Source of the DNA: Saprospiraceae bacterium
Lineage (GTDB): Bacteria > Bacteroidota > Bacteroidia > Chitinophagales > Saprospiraceae
Assembly (NCBI GenBank): GCA_016714785.1
Contig: JADKCC010000010.1
Location: 310,001-374,000 of the forward strand
Direction: 5' to 3'
Length of the DNA: 64,000 nt
Made by a program: the position numbers and the translations under genes. Below, piece after piece: positions 19,192 through 28,708 of the stretch. Every line of letters begins with the position of its first letter. The stretch's first letter is position 1. Below the pieces are notes generated by a model that was given only the letters and a program-made list of their open reading frames with translations, was not told the origin of the DNA and did not search any database.

Positions 19192-21505
19192 TTAATACAC
19201 GCCTTCCATAGCTAGCCTTGCCATAAGATAACTGACGGTAGATTCTGCACCTTGATTGAGGTTGACATTATTTTCCTCTAGGCCATCATAACATCCTCCT
19301 GTACATGGATTATAGATGATTTGTTGCAAATGGTTTTCACCCAAAAACCAGCTAAAAGCACAATTCATTTGCTCTCTGTAAACTTTGTCATCAAAAACAT
19401 CATTAAACCTTTTTAAGGCCAAAATGGTATAAGCCACATCTATGGGCTGCTCTCCACCTGAAGCGGGAGCCAATACTTCCCTACATCTGTGCATCCAAGT
19501 TTGATTAGAGATCACCTGCATTCGGTCTCCATTAAATGTTTTAGTTAATAAAAAGTCAAACGATGTTTTGGCCACTTCCTTATATATTTCCTTACCTGTA
19601 GCAAGATAAGCACACAACAATGCTTCGGGAATTATGCTATTGCCATAAGTAAGATATGACTCATACCAAAGCCAAGAAGGTTCCGACTCGTGCTGATACA
19701 TTTTCAAAAGTCTTTGGCTTAATACTTCCATCACACTTTTATAATGACCATCTTCTATATGCAAATTGGCAAAGTAAAGACCTTTGATAATGAAGGACAT
19801 TGCCCTAGTTGAATGGATATTTTCAACATTTATGAGTGCTGAATCAAAGGTTTTTTTTTGCATCATGGATAATATCCTTAGGAAGCAATTGTGTTTTGGA
19901 AATCAAAAAACCCAAAGCCCATATTGCTCTTCCAATAGCATCTTCAAGATTGGTTTCTTCATTTTGTGTTGTAAAATTTAAATCGGTATCCATGTAATTG
20001 AGAAAATTCCCCTTTTCCTGCAAGCAACTTTTTATGAAATTATTGTAAATCCGAATGAGCTTGATGTCATCTTCATCCATGGTCAGTGCGAAATGTTGGC
20101 ATAATGCTACTAAGGCACGTGCATTGTCATCCAAAGTATAACCGGTAGAGATATCTGGAATATTTATTTGAGAAAACTGTATCATTCCGATATCAGTCGT
20201 TAACTTTTGGATATGGGATAAATTTATTTTAGGCAATTTGTATTGCAATTTGAAATCATCATCTACTGTACTTCTTATAATATTAGCATGTGCAATGGCT
20301 GAGTTTTCCCACGCAGTAGAAGCCATCCTATGCAATCCATTCATACTTAATTGTGTGCGATACGGACTATCATTGAGCAAATGGATGACTGCCGCAGCCA
20401 ATTGATCAGGACTTTTAAAATCGATAATAATGCCTGCATCATTTTTGAGTACTTCTTTGGCATGAGGTATAGGAGTAGAGATGATAGGGCAACCACAACT
20501 GATGGCATACGCAAAAGTACCACTTACGGCTTGATTAGGATCTTTGGAAGTAAAAAGGTAGATATCTGTCAACTGCAAATATTCCAATAATTCGTTCAAC
20601 GGCAAAAAAGCATTGACAAAAAGCACATGATCTTGAAGGCCTAGTTTCTCAACTTTAGTTTTTAAAAAATCTCTATAGAACTCTCCTTCTCTTTTTATCG
20701 TGGTCGGATGGGTTTTGCCTATGATCAAAAACATGATATCGGGATATGCAGATATGATTGATGGCATGGCTTCAAGGGTAGTTTCTATACTTTTGCCTGA
20801 ACCTAAAAAACCGAAAGTAGATAAGACTTGTTTGCCTTCCAAGCCATATTTGGCTTTTAGATTGTCCCTGTCTCCATGTTTGATTAGGTGTGTTCCATGC
20901 GGGATGACATTTATTTTTGATTTTTTAATATTATAATCTCTTACCAGAATATTGGCAGAAGATTTTGTCATTACTATAAGTGAATCAGCAGTGGCAGCGA
21001 GATCTATTACTTGTTTTCTAAACGAAATATCTGGACCTGGCAATACGGTATGAAATACTATGGATACAGGTTTATTGATTGCAAATAACATCTCGGTAAG
21101 TGCTGCGCTATTTTGACCAAAAAGTCCAAACTCGTGTTGCAATACGACCATCCTTATTTTTTTGTTGGCATTGATATCGGTAGCCAATTGCTGGTAAGAT
21201 ATGATGTCGTCTGTATTGAGTTTATACTTTATTTGTGATGCATATTGATGGGCTTCATGTTCCGATTCCAATGCACAAATACTAATATTAAATGTTGTGC
21301 CAAAACCCTTTGAAATCGATTCGATTAGGTCTTGCGTGTAGGTCGCTATACCACACTCTCTAGGTGGAAATGTGGTAATAAATAACACATCTGAAAGTAA
21401 TTTTTGCTCAAGCTTTACATTATTAGTCACATTGCCAGACTTTTTTGCTGGTGCCAATAAGGTCATTGTAGGTGTTTGATATTGAAATGAAGGTATTATG
21501 CTCAT
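19192..21505 (-). CDS. GT4-type glycosyltransferase with C-terminal alpha/alpha-barrel domain; frameshifted in a homopolymer
   Basis: Two frames join at an A9 run on the minus strand (T-run 19851-19859). Removing one base restores DIIHDAKKTFDSALINVEN and a protein of about 770 aa. Residues about 35-400 form a GT-B glycosyltransferase of family GT4 type: FITTFPPRECGIATYTQDL at the N-terminus, FLGSGKSIETTLEA and the acceptor/donor-site region VSGTFAYAISCGCPIISTPI. The C-terminal 350 residues (TGYTLDDNARALVALCQHF, DAIGRAIWALGFL, NQTWMHRCREVLAPASGGEQ, LNQGAESTVSYLMA) look like an alpha/alpha-barrel. The GH130 gene is directly upstream with one base between them, so the two are co-transcribed and probably act on the same (manno-?) glycan. 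The substrate is not determinable from sequence. Confidence 0.75.
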
Positions 21506-21506
21506 A

Positions 21507-22541
21507 TTATTTGGTATTTAACTTAAGTTCATCGAGTAATATATTGATATTGACGGAAGCACATGCTATGCGTTCGTCAGCAGCACCATAGTAAATGTAA
21601 AGTATCTCATTGATCACTACTACTCCTGTAGGAAAACAAACATTATTGACTTCGCCTTTCAATTCCCATGCAAATTCAGGAAAAAACAAAGGGTAAGGCA
21701 ACCGGGCTATTTCTTTTTGTGGATCGTCAAGGTCCAGTAAAGCCGCACAGGCAGAATACACAAAACCCTTCACCGAATCGTGGACACCGTGATAGATGAT
21801 GAGCCATCCTGATGCAGTTTCTATAGGAGGACATCCACCACCAATATAGCTGACTTCATGATTATAAATTGGTGTTAGCACTATATGCTCTTTAATATTG
21901 GTTATGTATTGGTGCCAAAACTCTTTGGTCAAATCACTCAATTCATCTATAGCAATTAATATCTGCACATCTGGTTTGATACGGTGCAAAAAACATAATT
22001 TCCCTTTTATCCTTCTAGGAAAAAATATTAGATTTTTGTCCCACAATAATACTTCGTCATGCGGTGCCTCCAAACTTCTGATATGCTCATTGTATCTCAA
22101 ATATTTGCCATTGAGTGATCCATTAGTTTCTGCCAAATACCTAAAAGTCTCATAAGTAATTTGTGGGACGATGATTCCTTTTTTGTCCCATACTTTCAAA
22201 TCCTTGGAAGTGGCTACCGCTCCTAATGCATTGGTACCATTGTAAGCGGTATAAGTAAGATAAAATGTGTCGTCTATTTTTACAATACGTGGGTCTTCCA
22301 AACCTTTGGACTCATAAGCATGCTCAGGCTCTATCAGAGGAGTCTGCAATCTATAGACCACCGTCAATGGAGTATCTAGGATGCAATATCCTATAGTGGA
22401 ATGATTGCCAAAACGTACTGCTCTATAAAAAAGATGTATCTGATTTTCGTGCACTATAGCCCCAGGATTTAAAACACCTTCATTTTCGAAATCTAAATTT
22501 GTTTTTTCTAGGATTACTCCATGTTTTGTAACTTGTATCAT
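21507..22541 (-). CDS. GH130 family glycoside phosphorylase/hydrolase
   Basis: This 344-aa protein has no signal peptide, so it is cytoplasmic. It carries five-bladed-propeller GH130 motifs: NPGAIVHENQIHLFYRAV near the N-terminus, the GLEDPRI block with the conserved acidic residue (about 82-88), and HEVSYIGGGCPPIET, IYHGVHD and YYGAADERIACA in the second half. Known GH130 members phosphorolyse or hydrolyse beta-mannosides, so a mannoside substrate is likely from the family. The gene is followed after one base by the GT4-type glycosyltransferase, forming a two-gene unit rather than a classical polysaccharide-utilisation locus, since no SusC/D genes are present. Confidence 0.85.
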   Translation of the reverse strand: MIQVTKHGVILEKTNLDFENEGVLNPGAIVHENQIHLFYRAVRFGNHSTIGYCILDTPLTVVYRLQTPLIEPEHAYESKGLEDPRIVKIDDTFYLTYTAYNGTNALGAVATSKDLKVWDKKGIIVPQITYETFRYLAETNGSLNGKYLRYNEHIRSLEAPHDEVLLWDKNLIFFPRRIKGKLCFLHRIKPDVQILIAIDELSDLTKEFWHQYITNIKEHIVLTPIYNHEVSYIGGGCPPIETASGWLIIYHGVHDSVKGFVYSACAALLDLDDPQKEIARLPYPLFFPEFAWELKGEVNNVCFPTGVVVINEILYIYYGAADERIACASVNINILLDELKLNTK

Positions 22542-22565
22542 CTGTTTTGGATTTAATTAATAAAA

Positions 22566-22608
22566 GAAAGGACAAAGCCACATAAATAATAATGCATCCT
22601 TGTCCTTT
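22566..22608 (-). terminator. Probable terminator (minus strand)
   Basis: AAAGGACAA and TTGTCCTTT form a stem around a long loop and are followed by T-rich sequence on the minus strand. It lies just after the 56-aa gene ending at 22620. Confidence 0.45.
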
Positions 22609-22619
22609 TTGATTTAAGA

Positions 22620-22790
22620 TTAGGCTTGTTTGCCCGTTTTATCCGTTAGTTTAGGATGGAAAGAGTCCACTACACTATTTTTCCCAGTACCTTTGCCTTC
22701 ATTTTTGTATGACGATCCTACTTTAGACTTTCCTGAAGTTTTGTCAGCTGGTACCTTTTTCTGGTTCTTTTGACCTTTGTCCTTGCTCAT
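22620..22790 (-). CDS. Small basic Lys/Gly/Ser-rich protein
   Basis: An ATG at 22790 opens a 56-aa frame (MSKDKGQKNQKKVPADKTSG ... VVDSFHPKLTDKTGKQA). It is highly charged, low-complexity and without a signal peptide. It is flanked by terminator-like hairpins on both sides, which supports a real transcription unit. Small disordered proteins of this kind often sit near YtxH-type genes in Bacteroidota. No function can be assigned; a stress-related role is only a guess from the neighbours. Confidence 0.6.
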   Translation of the reverse strand: MSKDKGQKNQKKVPADKTSGKSKVGSSYKNEGKGTGKNSVVDSFHPKLTDKTGKQA

Positions 22791-22959
22791 GATAAATAAT
22801 TATTTTGTGAATGAATTTCCACATTACAAATGTCTTCCTTTTTGTGTCAATAATCATTACACAATTATGGATTGGAGTTGTAATTTTTCATGGATTATCT
22901 GGCCTGAAGTATAAAATGGAATAAGTATTAATCTTGGAATAAATGATGGTTGTTCTATA

Positions 22960-23010
22960 AAAATGCCTGTTGTTCATAGATCTTTTAAATCTATGAAAAC
23001 AGGCATAAAA
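22960..23010 (-). terminator. Intrinsic terminator (minus strand)
   Basis: ATGCCTGTT ... ATAGAT / ATCTAT ... AACAGGCAT forms a long, slightly interrupted stem at 22963-23006, followed by a T-rich stretch on the minus strand. It ends the YtxH gene unit. Confidence 0.6.
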
Positions 23011-23053
23011 TAGACTATCACGGGATATATATAAAATGGGGGGAAGATCTAGA

Positions 23054-23335
23054 TTACTTGATTTTATCGTTGATTACATCGTTCAAAGCAGCCTCGGTCT
23101 TTGCTTTGCCATTCGAACTCATGTCAGTAATGTCATTCTTAAGGCTTTCCATCTTTTTGTTGATCATACTGACATATCCGTCCATAATATACTCAATGCT
23201 TGATAAGTAACTTTCGCCTTTGTCTAATATCATTTTGCGCGTAGATTTGCCTTTATGTGGAGCAAATAAAACGCCAAAAACAGCTCCAGTCGCTGCACCT
23301 GCCAATACACCCATCAATACTTTTTTGGTATTCAT
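23054..23335 (-). CDS. YtxH domain-containing protein
   Basis: This 93-aa protein begins MNTKKVLMGVLAGAATGAVFGVLFAPHKGK, the hallmark of the YtxH/gas-vesicle-GvpP-like family. A Gly/Ala-rich transmembrane segment is followed by a LFAPxxGxxTR motif and a charged helical tail. It is probably a single-pass envelope-associated protein. In this phylum such genes cluster with general stress proteins. The neighbours (56-aa basic protein, DUF2383-like protein, coiled-coil lipoprotein) fit such a cluster. Confidence 0.8.
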   Translation of the reverse strand: MNTKKVLMGVLAGAATGAVFGVLFAPHKGKSTRKMILDKGESYLSSIEYIMDGYVSMINKKMESLKNDITDMSSNGKAKTEAALNDVINDKIK

Positions 23336-23571
23336 TGTTTAATATTTTTGGTTATTTAATATTACAAAGGTCAGCTTATTTACAATAATTTGCGTTACAC
23401 AATTCTATCCATTTATTACATGTTTTAACGATAAAACATTGATAATCAGTTTGCATATTTGAAAACTAGGTGGATTTTGCAACAATTTACATTCATTGTA
23501 TAACAGCATTACTTTTATAAACACCACCTTTGTTGACTTACTTTTGAGTACACAAAATAATAAATCAAAAA

Positions 23572-24177
23572 ATGTTAAAAAGAATTCAATTAACCATCTT
23601 TTGCTACTTTCTATTGCACAGCATGATATTTGGTCAGCCGTTGTCTTTAGGCCCAATGTTGGGAGCAAATTTCATGTCTATCAGCAATACTACCGCATCA
23701 AAAACATTGGTAGGTTTGTCTATAGGAGGTTTTGCCAATTACAGTATCAATGAGCATCTAGGTATCAATGCCAAATTGCTATACTCGCAAATGGGAACAA
23801 GCATTGAAAATTCAGAATACATCGCAAGATTAAATTATCTACAGTTGCCTCTTAGTGCGGTTTATTTTTTTGGTAATGTAGGAAATACTTTAAGACCAAA
23901 AATTTTTGCTGGACCTTACGCAGCTTATCTTTTTAATGCGAAAGACCATAATGATAAAGAGATCGTTTACTCCAATGGAGAAGATGTCTATTTTAAATCT
24001 GATTTTGGTGGTGTGATAGGTGTAGGACTAAATTTCATCATTTCAGATCGCAAATGGTTAAATATAGATGCCACTTACAGTACAAGTTTTTACAGTATTG
24101 TGGATGCACCAAACACCACTAATAAAAACAATGGATTTCAGTTGAATGCTGGCGTAAGTTTTCCCATCGGAAAATAA
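23572..24177 (+). CDS. Outer membrane beta-barrel protein (PorT-like)
   Basis: This 201-aa protein has a signal peptide (IQLTIFCYFLLHSMIFGQ). A small beta-barrel follows: LGPMLGANFMSI, LVGLSIGGFANYSI, LGINAKLLYSQMG, LNYLQLPLSAVYFFG and KIFAGPYAAYLFNA are the alternating strand patterns of the outer-membrane beta-barrel family often annotated PorT-like. A Rho-independent terminator follows at 24241. The protein at 24918-25526 has the same fold class. The transported or bound partner is unknown. Confidence 0.75.
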   Translation: MLKRIQLTIFCYFLLHSMIFGQPLSLGPMLGANFMSISNTTASKTLVGLSIGGFANYSINEHLGINAKLLYSQMGTSIENSEYIARLNYLQLPLSAVYFFGNVGNTLRPKIFAGPYAAYLFNAKDHNDKEIVYSNGEDVYFKSDFGGVIGVGLNFIISDRKWLNIDATYSTSFYSIVDAPNTTNKNNGFQLNAGVSFPIGK

Positions 24178-24240
24178 ATAAGTGCCATTACACACTACTA
24201 CTAATAATAGGTTAGTTAGATTTTGTTATTAATTGTTTTG

Positions 24241-24280
24241 ATGCCACCTGAATTTCCTAATTTGGGTGGCTTTTTTTATG
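24241..24280 (+). terminator. Intrinsic terminator
   Basis: GCCACC (24243-24248) pairs with GGGTGGC and is followed by seven T residues. It lies downstream of the beta-barrel gene ending at 24177. Confidence 0.8.
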
Positions 24281-24336
24281 CGCTTTATTATTTATACATT
24301 TTTAGCGGACAAAAGGTATTTATCTATATCACTATT

Positions 24337-24786
24337 CTATATAAAGTTTTGCCACGTTATTATATACGATGTTTCATCTAAAAAGCCCTTTGACTGTAAT
24401 TTTATTGTTGGCAACATCTGACTAGGAATACATACCATATCCTCAGCTATTAAACGATCATAAACGTCAATTATTACAGCTTCTACTTCCAAACAAGCTT
24501 TTACTATTACCTTACTATCTTTTTGCAAAATGCCAAATTCCAGTGTAGGCCAAATAGCTGCAAACTTCCCCAGAGATGTAGTATTTTCTATTGGACTACC
24601 GTTGAGTTTTCTTATTTCAAAAATTAAATAATCCATTGCTGTATTGCTTGACACTATCAATGATTTTAACTTTTCATTCAATGCAATTAGTTCTGATTTA
24701 TAAATTGCCATGTTGTACAGTTGGATGCGATCATTATGTATCTCTATCAATGTGTTGATAGCCGCTATTGACTCAGTGTAAGACAT
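24337..24786 (-). CDS. DUF2383-like ferritin-fold protein
   Basis: This 149-aa soluble protein has no signal peptide. It reads as a four-helix bundle: helix 1 TESIAAINTLIEIHNDRIQLYN, helix 2 ELIALNEKLKSLIVSSN, then helices covering the IRKLNG segment, LEVEAVIIDVYDRLIAED and a final segment. The pattern of an N-terminal helix with a pair-forming DR followed by a later YDRLIAE resembles the PA2169/DUF2383 family. A metal site is not certain because the usual Glu/His set is incomplete. It lies in the putative stress cluster. Confidence 0.5.
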   Translation of the reverse strand: MSYTESIAAINTLIEIHNDRIQLYNMAIYKSELIALNEKLKSLIVSSNTAMDYLIFEIRKLNGSPIENTTSLGKFAAIWPTLEFGILQKDSKVIVKACLEVEAVIIDVYDRLIAEDMVCIPSQMLPTIKLQSKGFLDETSYIITWQNFI

Positions 24787-24818
24787 AAAATAATTATTTG
24801 ATAATGAAGGATTAAATA

Positions 24819-24853
24819 AAAAAAGTCCCTCTTTTATTAGAAAAGGAACTCTT
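24819..24853 (-). terminator. Probable terminator (minus strand)
   Basis: An imperfect hairpin (AGTTCCTTTT / AAAAGAGGGACT on the minus strand) is followed by a run of seven T residues. It lies beyond the beta-barrel gene ending at 24918. Confidence 0.5.
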
Positions 24854-24917
24854 CAAACATTAAGTATGGATATTACAGCAATGTTTTTCTTACTATATCT
24901 TGAATCCGCATTTAGCG

Positions 24918-25526
24918 TTAGAATAATCTAAAACCTAGCGTTGTCTGTAACCATACGTTTTTGTATCTCGGTGTGGTAGAAGTACCATCGCCATGATTGT
25001 TGTAAAGATCCCAACTTGCTCGAGCTCCTAAAACTATTTTACTAATATTTAGATTGACACCCAATGATACACCTAAAATATTTTTACGAAGGTTTTCATT
25101 TTTGAATTCTTCTTCTATTTCAAAACTAGTGATGCTATTTTCAAAAACATCCTTTTGTTTGGTCAAAAAAGAAAACTGTGGACCTACCAAAAGTGTCAAA
25201 GTACTCATCGGTTTGATAGTAAAATAGATAGGCACGTCAATAAAGCTTGTGGTGCGTGTCAAGCTATAAGCGCTTCCCAGAAGACTACCTTTGGCATTAA
25301 ATCCTTTCTGTGAAAATAATACTTCGGGCTGTACTCCAAATGTGCTGCCTAATGGGACACTCATAAATGCACCTAAGACTAACCCAAATTTTCCATCTGC
25401 GTCAAAATCTTCACCTTGTGTATCATAAACATTGGACAGATTTGCTCCTGCTTTTATACCTATTTGGAATGCTGCACGGTCATCTACTTGTGCTTCTCCC
25501 TGATTGATTGCAAATCCAACAATCAA
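24918..25526 (-). CDS. Outer membrane beta-barrel protein (PorT-like)
   Basis: The 202-aa frame starts with a TTG inside a signal-like segment (LILLLIVGFAINQGEAQ). The barrel then shows QIGIKAGANLSNVYD, FGLVLGAFMSVPL, FGVQPEVLFSQKGF, DVPIYFTIKP and the terminal strand WLQTTLGFRLF. The signal segment extends upstream in frame to about 25580. An ATG at 25596 in another frame, before a T6 run, could be the true start if one base is wrong. It is predicted to be an outer-membrane barrel related to the gene at 23572. Confidence 0.7.
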   Translation of the reverse strand: MIVGFAINQGEAQVDDRAAFQIGIKAGANLSNVYDTQGEDFDADGKFGLVLGAFMSVPLGSTFGVQPEVLFSQKGFNAKGSLLGSAYSLTRTTSFIDVPIYFTIKPMSTLTLLVGPQFSFLTKQKDVFENSITSFEIEEEFKNENLRKNILGVSLGVNLNISKIVLGARASWDLYNNHGDGTSTTPRYKNVWLQTTLGFRLF

Positions 25527-25612
25527 TAATAAAATTAAAATATGTCTCTCATGCTCTTTAAAATTTAAAATGATAAAAAATAGTAGCTTTGTTCATACTT
25601 ATATGTGACAAA

Positions 25613-26051
25613 CTATTTATCACTTTTTCCGAAATTAGTGATCGATTCACCAAGGGCATCCATGTCTCTACCGAATTCAGCTTTGAAAAGTTCCCATTTT
25701 TCTTTGCCATCTACCTGATAATCGTCCATCTTTTTTTTTCATATCGCTGTTTTTCTGTTCGAGCTCTTTGATTTTTGCTTTATAATCAGCGCTTACTGTC
25801 TTCTTTTCTTTTTCTATTCTTGCATTAAATTCTGCAATACTCTTATCATTGGCAGCAATCTTCTCTGCAGATAGCATTTTGTATTCCTTAATATCCGCCA
25901 AATACTCTTCCTGTGCCATCTGAAGATCTTTTTCCGCATCTACAACATTGTCTTCCGCTTTTACTACTTTTTGAGCAGCATTATCACAGCTGGTATGCAA
26001 TAAAAAAAAGCCAAATACTAAGAACAAACTTAAAATTTTTAATGATTTCAT
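25613..26051 (-). CDS. Coiled-coil lipoprotein, frameshifted in a homopolymer
   Basis: The start MKSLKILSLFLVFGFFLLHTSC gives a lipobox with Cys22. The mature part is one long charged coiled coil (VVKAEDNVVDAEKDLQMAQE ... KIKELEQKNSDMKKK). At an A9 run (T-run 25731-25739) the frame shifts and stops early at 25677. Removing one base continues as DDYQVDGKEKWELFKAEFGR ... ITNFGKSDK to a stop at 25613, giving about 145 aa that end like a normal conserved protein. I therefore treat it as one gene with a likely sequencing indel. It is probably an envelope structural or stress protein. Confidence 0.65.
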
Positions 26052-26186
26052 TTTGAATTATTTTTACCGCTAATGGCGGCACATTTGTGGATATATTTCC
26101 ACCTAAATTTAGTATAAAAAAGGTAACTACAGGATAGGTTATATTGCAGCTATCTGTCAATACACCCATAATTACTGACCCTAATT

Positions 26187-26568
26187 AGGGGCTGCTGAAA
26201 AAGTCAGCTGTTATTTTTGGTTGTTAGTTTAACGGAGACTATCGTTCAAAAACAACCAATAGCGAATGAAGAAACAAAAGTGCGTCTATTGCCATAAAAA
26301 GCACAAAGGATTAAATATGAAATACTTATGGCAATAGAAAAGCATTTTGGTTCGAAAATGAACGAAAGCATGCAATTGCCTTTTTTTGAACTAGATTTTT
26401 GTACTTTTTTGGGCAATGCAAAAAAGTAACTGCCGCCTGCATAAGGCAAAAGCCAACCCAAGGTACATGACTTTTGGACAAAATCAATTAAAAGGTTTGC
26501 ATTTAATTTGTTTATTATAGACATAATTTTTTATATATCAATTGGTTGTGGCATTGTCAGCAAGCCCT
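26187..26568. mobile_element. MITE-like element, copy 1
   Basis: The 382-bp non-coding element starts AGGGGCTGCTGA and ends TCAGCAAGCCCT, imperfect terminal inverted repeats, and is flanked by the 4-bp direct repeat AATT (26183-26186 and 26569-26572). The second copy is at 30221-30577 in the same orientation. The outer parts are shared, including GACTTTTGGACAAAATCAAT and a TTTTTTGGGCAATGC-type hairpin. The middle differs: here CTATTGCCATAA (26286-26297) pairs with TTATGGCAATAG (26326-26337). It has no transposase and ends 10 bases from the next stop codon. Confidence 0.75.
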
Positions 26569-26577
26569 AATTAACCT

Positions 26578-27021
26578 TTAAAATTTGGCAGTAGTCAGAA
26601 TCACTTCCCATGAAGGAGATTGAACATTGGCATCGTCTTCAGCCGTAATGAAAATCTTTGTTGGTGTAAAACTACTTACTGTTTTAAAATCAGACTTCAA
26701 TGTTTTTGAAAAGGTGCCATTTCCAGTCATGATTTGTCCGATATTTTTAGTGACATCTTGGTCTGTGACCATCCATACCATGTACATTTTTTTAGGTGGA
26801 TTCAGTCTTTCAGGCTCTGCTAGATTTATCAGTGATATATCTATCGTGTGATTCTTGTTACTATCTGTTTTTACCTTTACCGTGCCTCTAGCTGCAGGTA
26901 CTACTGTCGATGTCAAAAACGTCATTTTGTTAGAACAAGAAGATGCCGCAAATAGCACGAGCATCACAAGGGATAAAATTTTCGTCCGTCTTAAGGATAA
27001 AGTGCATTTTAATGCTGTCAT
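26578..27021 (-). CDS. Lipoprotein of unknown function
   Basis: This 147-aa protein has a signal peptide and lipobox (LSLVMLVLFAASSC), so it is lipid-anchored. The mature part has the segments ARGTVKVKTDSNKNHTIDIS, KKMYMVWMVTDQ and a final strand SPSWEVILTTAKF. The MVWMVTDQ ... GTF layout weakly recalls the extracellular domain of anti-sigma-K/RskA-like proteins, but there is no sigma partner here and I would not name it. It lies between MITE copy 1 and the IS1380-type remnant. Confidence 0.65.
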   Translation of the reverse strand: MTALKCTLSLRRTKILSLVMLVLFAASSCSNKMTFLTSTVVPAARGTVKVKTDSNKNHTIDISLINLAEPERLNPPKKMYMVWMVTDQDVTKNIGQIMTGNGTFSKTLKSDFKTVSSFTPTKIFITAEDDANVQSPSWEVILTTAKF

Positions 27022-27287
27022 AATAATTATATTTTATACCTAAAAATCTAAAATGAAAAAGTTATGGTTCAAAATTTGTTAAATTTTGATCGATTAGGGA
27101 TGATAGGAATGATTTTGTTTGTTGTCTTCACATGAGCAATCTAATTGATACCTTTGGGAAGGACATTTTCAGAATAAAAGCCATAATTATTTCCATAAAA
27201 GGATACTTTTAGACGGATTAGGGCATACTTCTTTGTCCCTACCAATGGTAAGGTTAGTTTGAACACTCTTGATTTGTTTGTCCAAAC

Positions 27288-28614
27288 TTATATCTGAAGG
27301 ATTAGTTGTTCTAGTTGCGACCATCTGTGGGCTGCATGGTAATATTTAGCCATCTTGACGTAAATATTTCTGGCACTACTGACTACTTTTGCAGGTATCT
27401 TTACGAACCAGTCCCGAAAAGTTTTATATTCTTCTCGCCATGTTTTTTTACACGCTGTGAAGCGCATGATAATAGAGATGTTGTAAGCCAGCACAGATAA
27501 TTGCCACAATATATCATTGCCATGAAAGTTTCGCATTCTCGTTTGACCAGCGAGTAGATGATTTTTCGTTTGTTCTATCCAGTTCTCACTCTCGGCTCTT
27601 TGACCATAGATTTCATGTAGTATATCACCACTTGGATAAGGCAGATTAGAACAATAACAAAAGTATTTGTACTCGGCAACACGCTCTGTTTTACCAAAAT
27701 TCTCCACTTCCACATATCCAACGATCACTCTGACGGCGTGTAATGTTCTTGTAGTACTCCAGCCTTTTGCTTTGTAATTAAACCTGCTCACCGCCATGTT
27801 TGTATTGCAAGCTAATGTGCGCCAACTTTGAACTTTCAATAACGCTTTTAAGTTTTTTAATTTTACCTTTACCAAATAAGTATGACCATTTTGTTCTAAT
27901 AAATCAAATAATGCACCGTTAAAAAAATCCACTATCTGCTCGAAGGAATACTGATGTGATTTTATTAGGTAAAGTTTTAAGTGTTTGGCGGATAAACTCC
28001 ACTACACCATTGCCAGTATAGGCAGAACCTGTTCTAAACCAACTGTTTACTAAATATTTAACTTCTGAGACATAACACAAAATCGGGTGGTAGCTGTTTG
28101 GCTCCTTTCTTGTGTGGATTATATCCTTAGCAGCTCCATCCTGATTGCCATATACAGTTTGTTCGGTACTGTCGAGGTCTAAAGTAATATGCTGTAATGA
28201 TAAGCTATCTAAATAACTCTTGTTAAAAACCAATAATCTTTCATGTAATGCTATTGCTCCATTTTGTCCCAAGGAACTAATGCGTTTGCCTATGGTGTCT
28301 TCGTCAATATGTTTTTTTAAGCCTAAAATGGTCTTTACCAATACGTCTTTGGTGAAAATTTCTATACTTGATATGTGCTTAACGCCACATAAAGCTGAGC
28401 ATAAAAAGCTCAACAGAACTTGTGTAGTACTGAACTTTGTCGCATTATGTTTAACAGTTGGAAACAAGTCGTCAAATATGTAAGGTATATTAATTTTATC
28501 AATGTATTTGAACAAAACACTAAGACCACCATACTGAGTAAGTCGTTCAGCAGAGAAAGAACTTTTAGTTTTTATACCTTCAAATCGGATATGTTTTGTA
28601 TTTTTGACTCGCAT
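27288..28614 (-). pseudogene. IS1380-family transposase, frameshifted
   Basis: Two frames meet at an A7 run (27921-27927). Removing one base joins RADSGFF to NGALFDLLEQNG and gives an IS1380-type DDE transposase of about 440 aa. Diagnostic blocks are the N-terminal FEGIKTKSSFSAERLTQYGG, the DDE segment LDLDSTEQTVYGNQDG, NSYHPILCYVSE and WFRTGSAYTGNGVVEF. The C-terminal part has QRAESENWIEQTKN and the conserved FHGNDILWQLSVLAYN. I could not find convincing terminal inverted repeats. A 10-bp inverted repeat (28611-28620 with 28681-28690) covers the start codon. Confidence 0.8.
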
Positions 28615-28690
28615 CTATTAAGTGTATTTATATGTTACTAATTTTTATGTTTAGTAGCCTAAAATTAAACATATTATCACTAATAGATGC
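28611..28690 (-). promoter_or_regulatory. Inverted repeat that can mask the transposase start
   Basis: GCATCTATTA (28611-28620) is a perfect inverted match of TAATAGATGC (28681-28690). The pairing extends through GTG/CAC with one bulge. In the transcript the downstream arm contains the AUG of the IS1380-type transposase (28612-28614). Such hairpins in other insertion sequences limit translation from read-through transcripts; that role here is inference. Confidence 0.5.
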
Positions 28691-28708
28691 ACTTTTTTAT
28701 AGTTTTTT

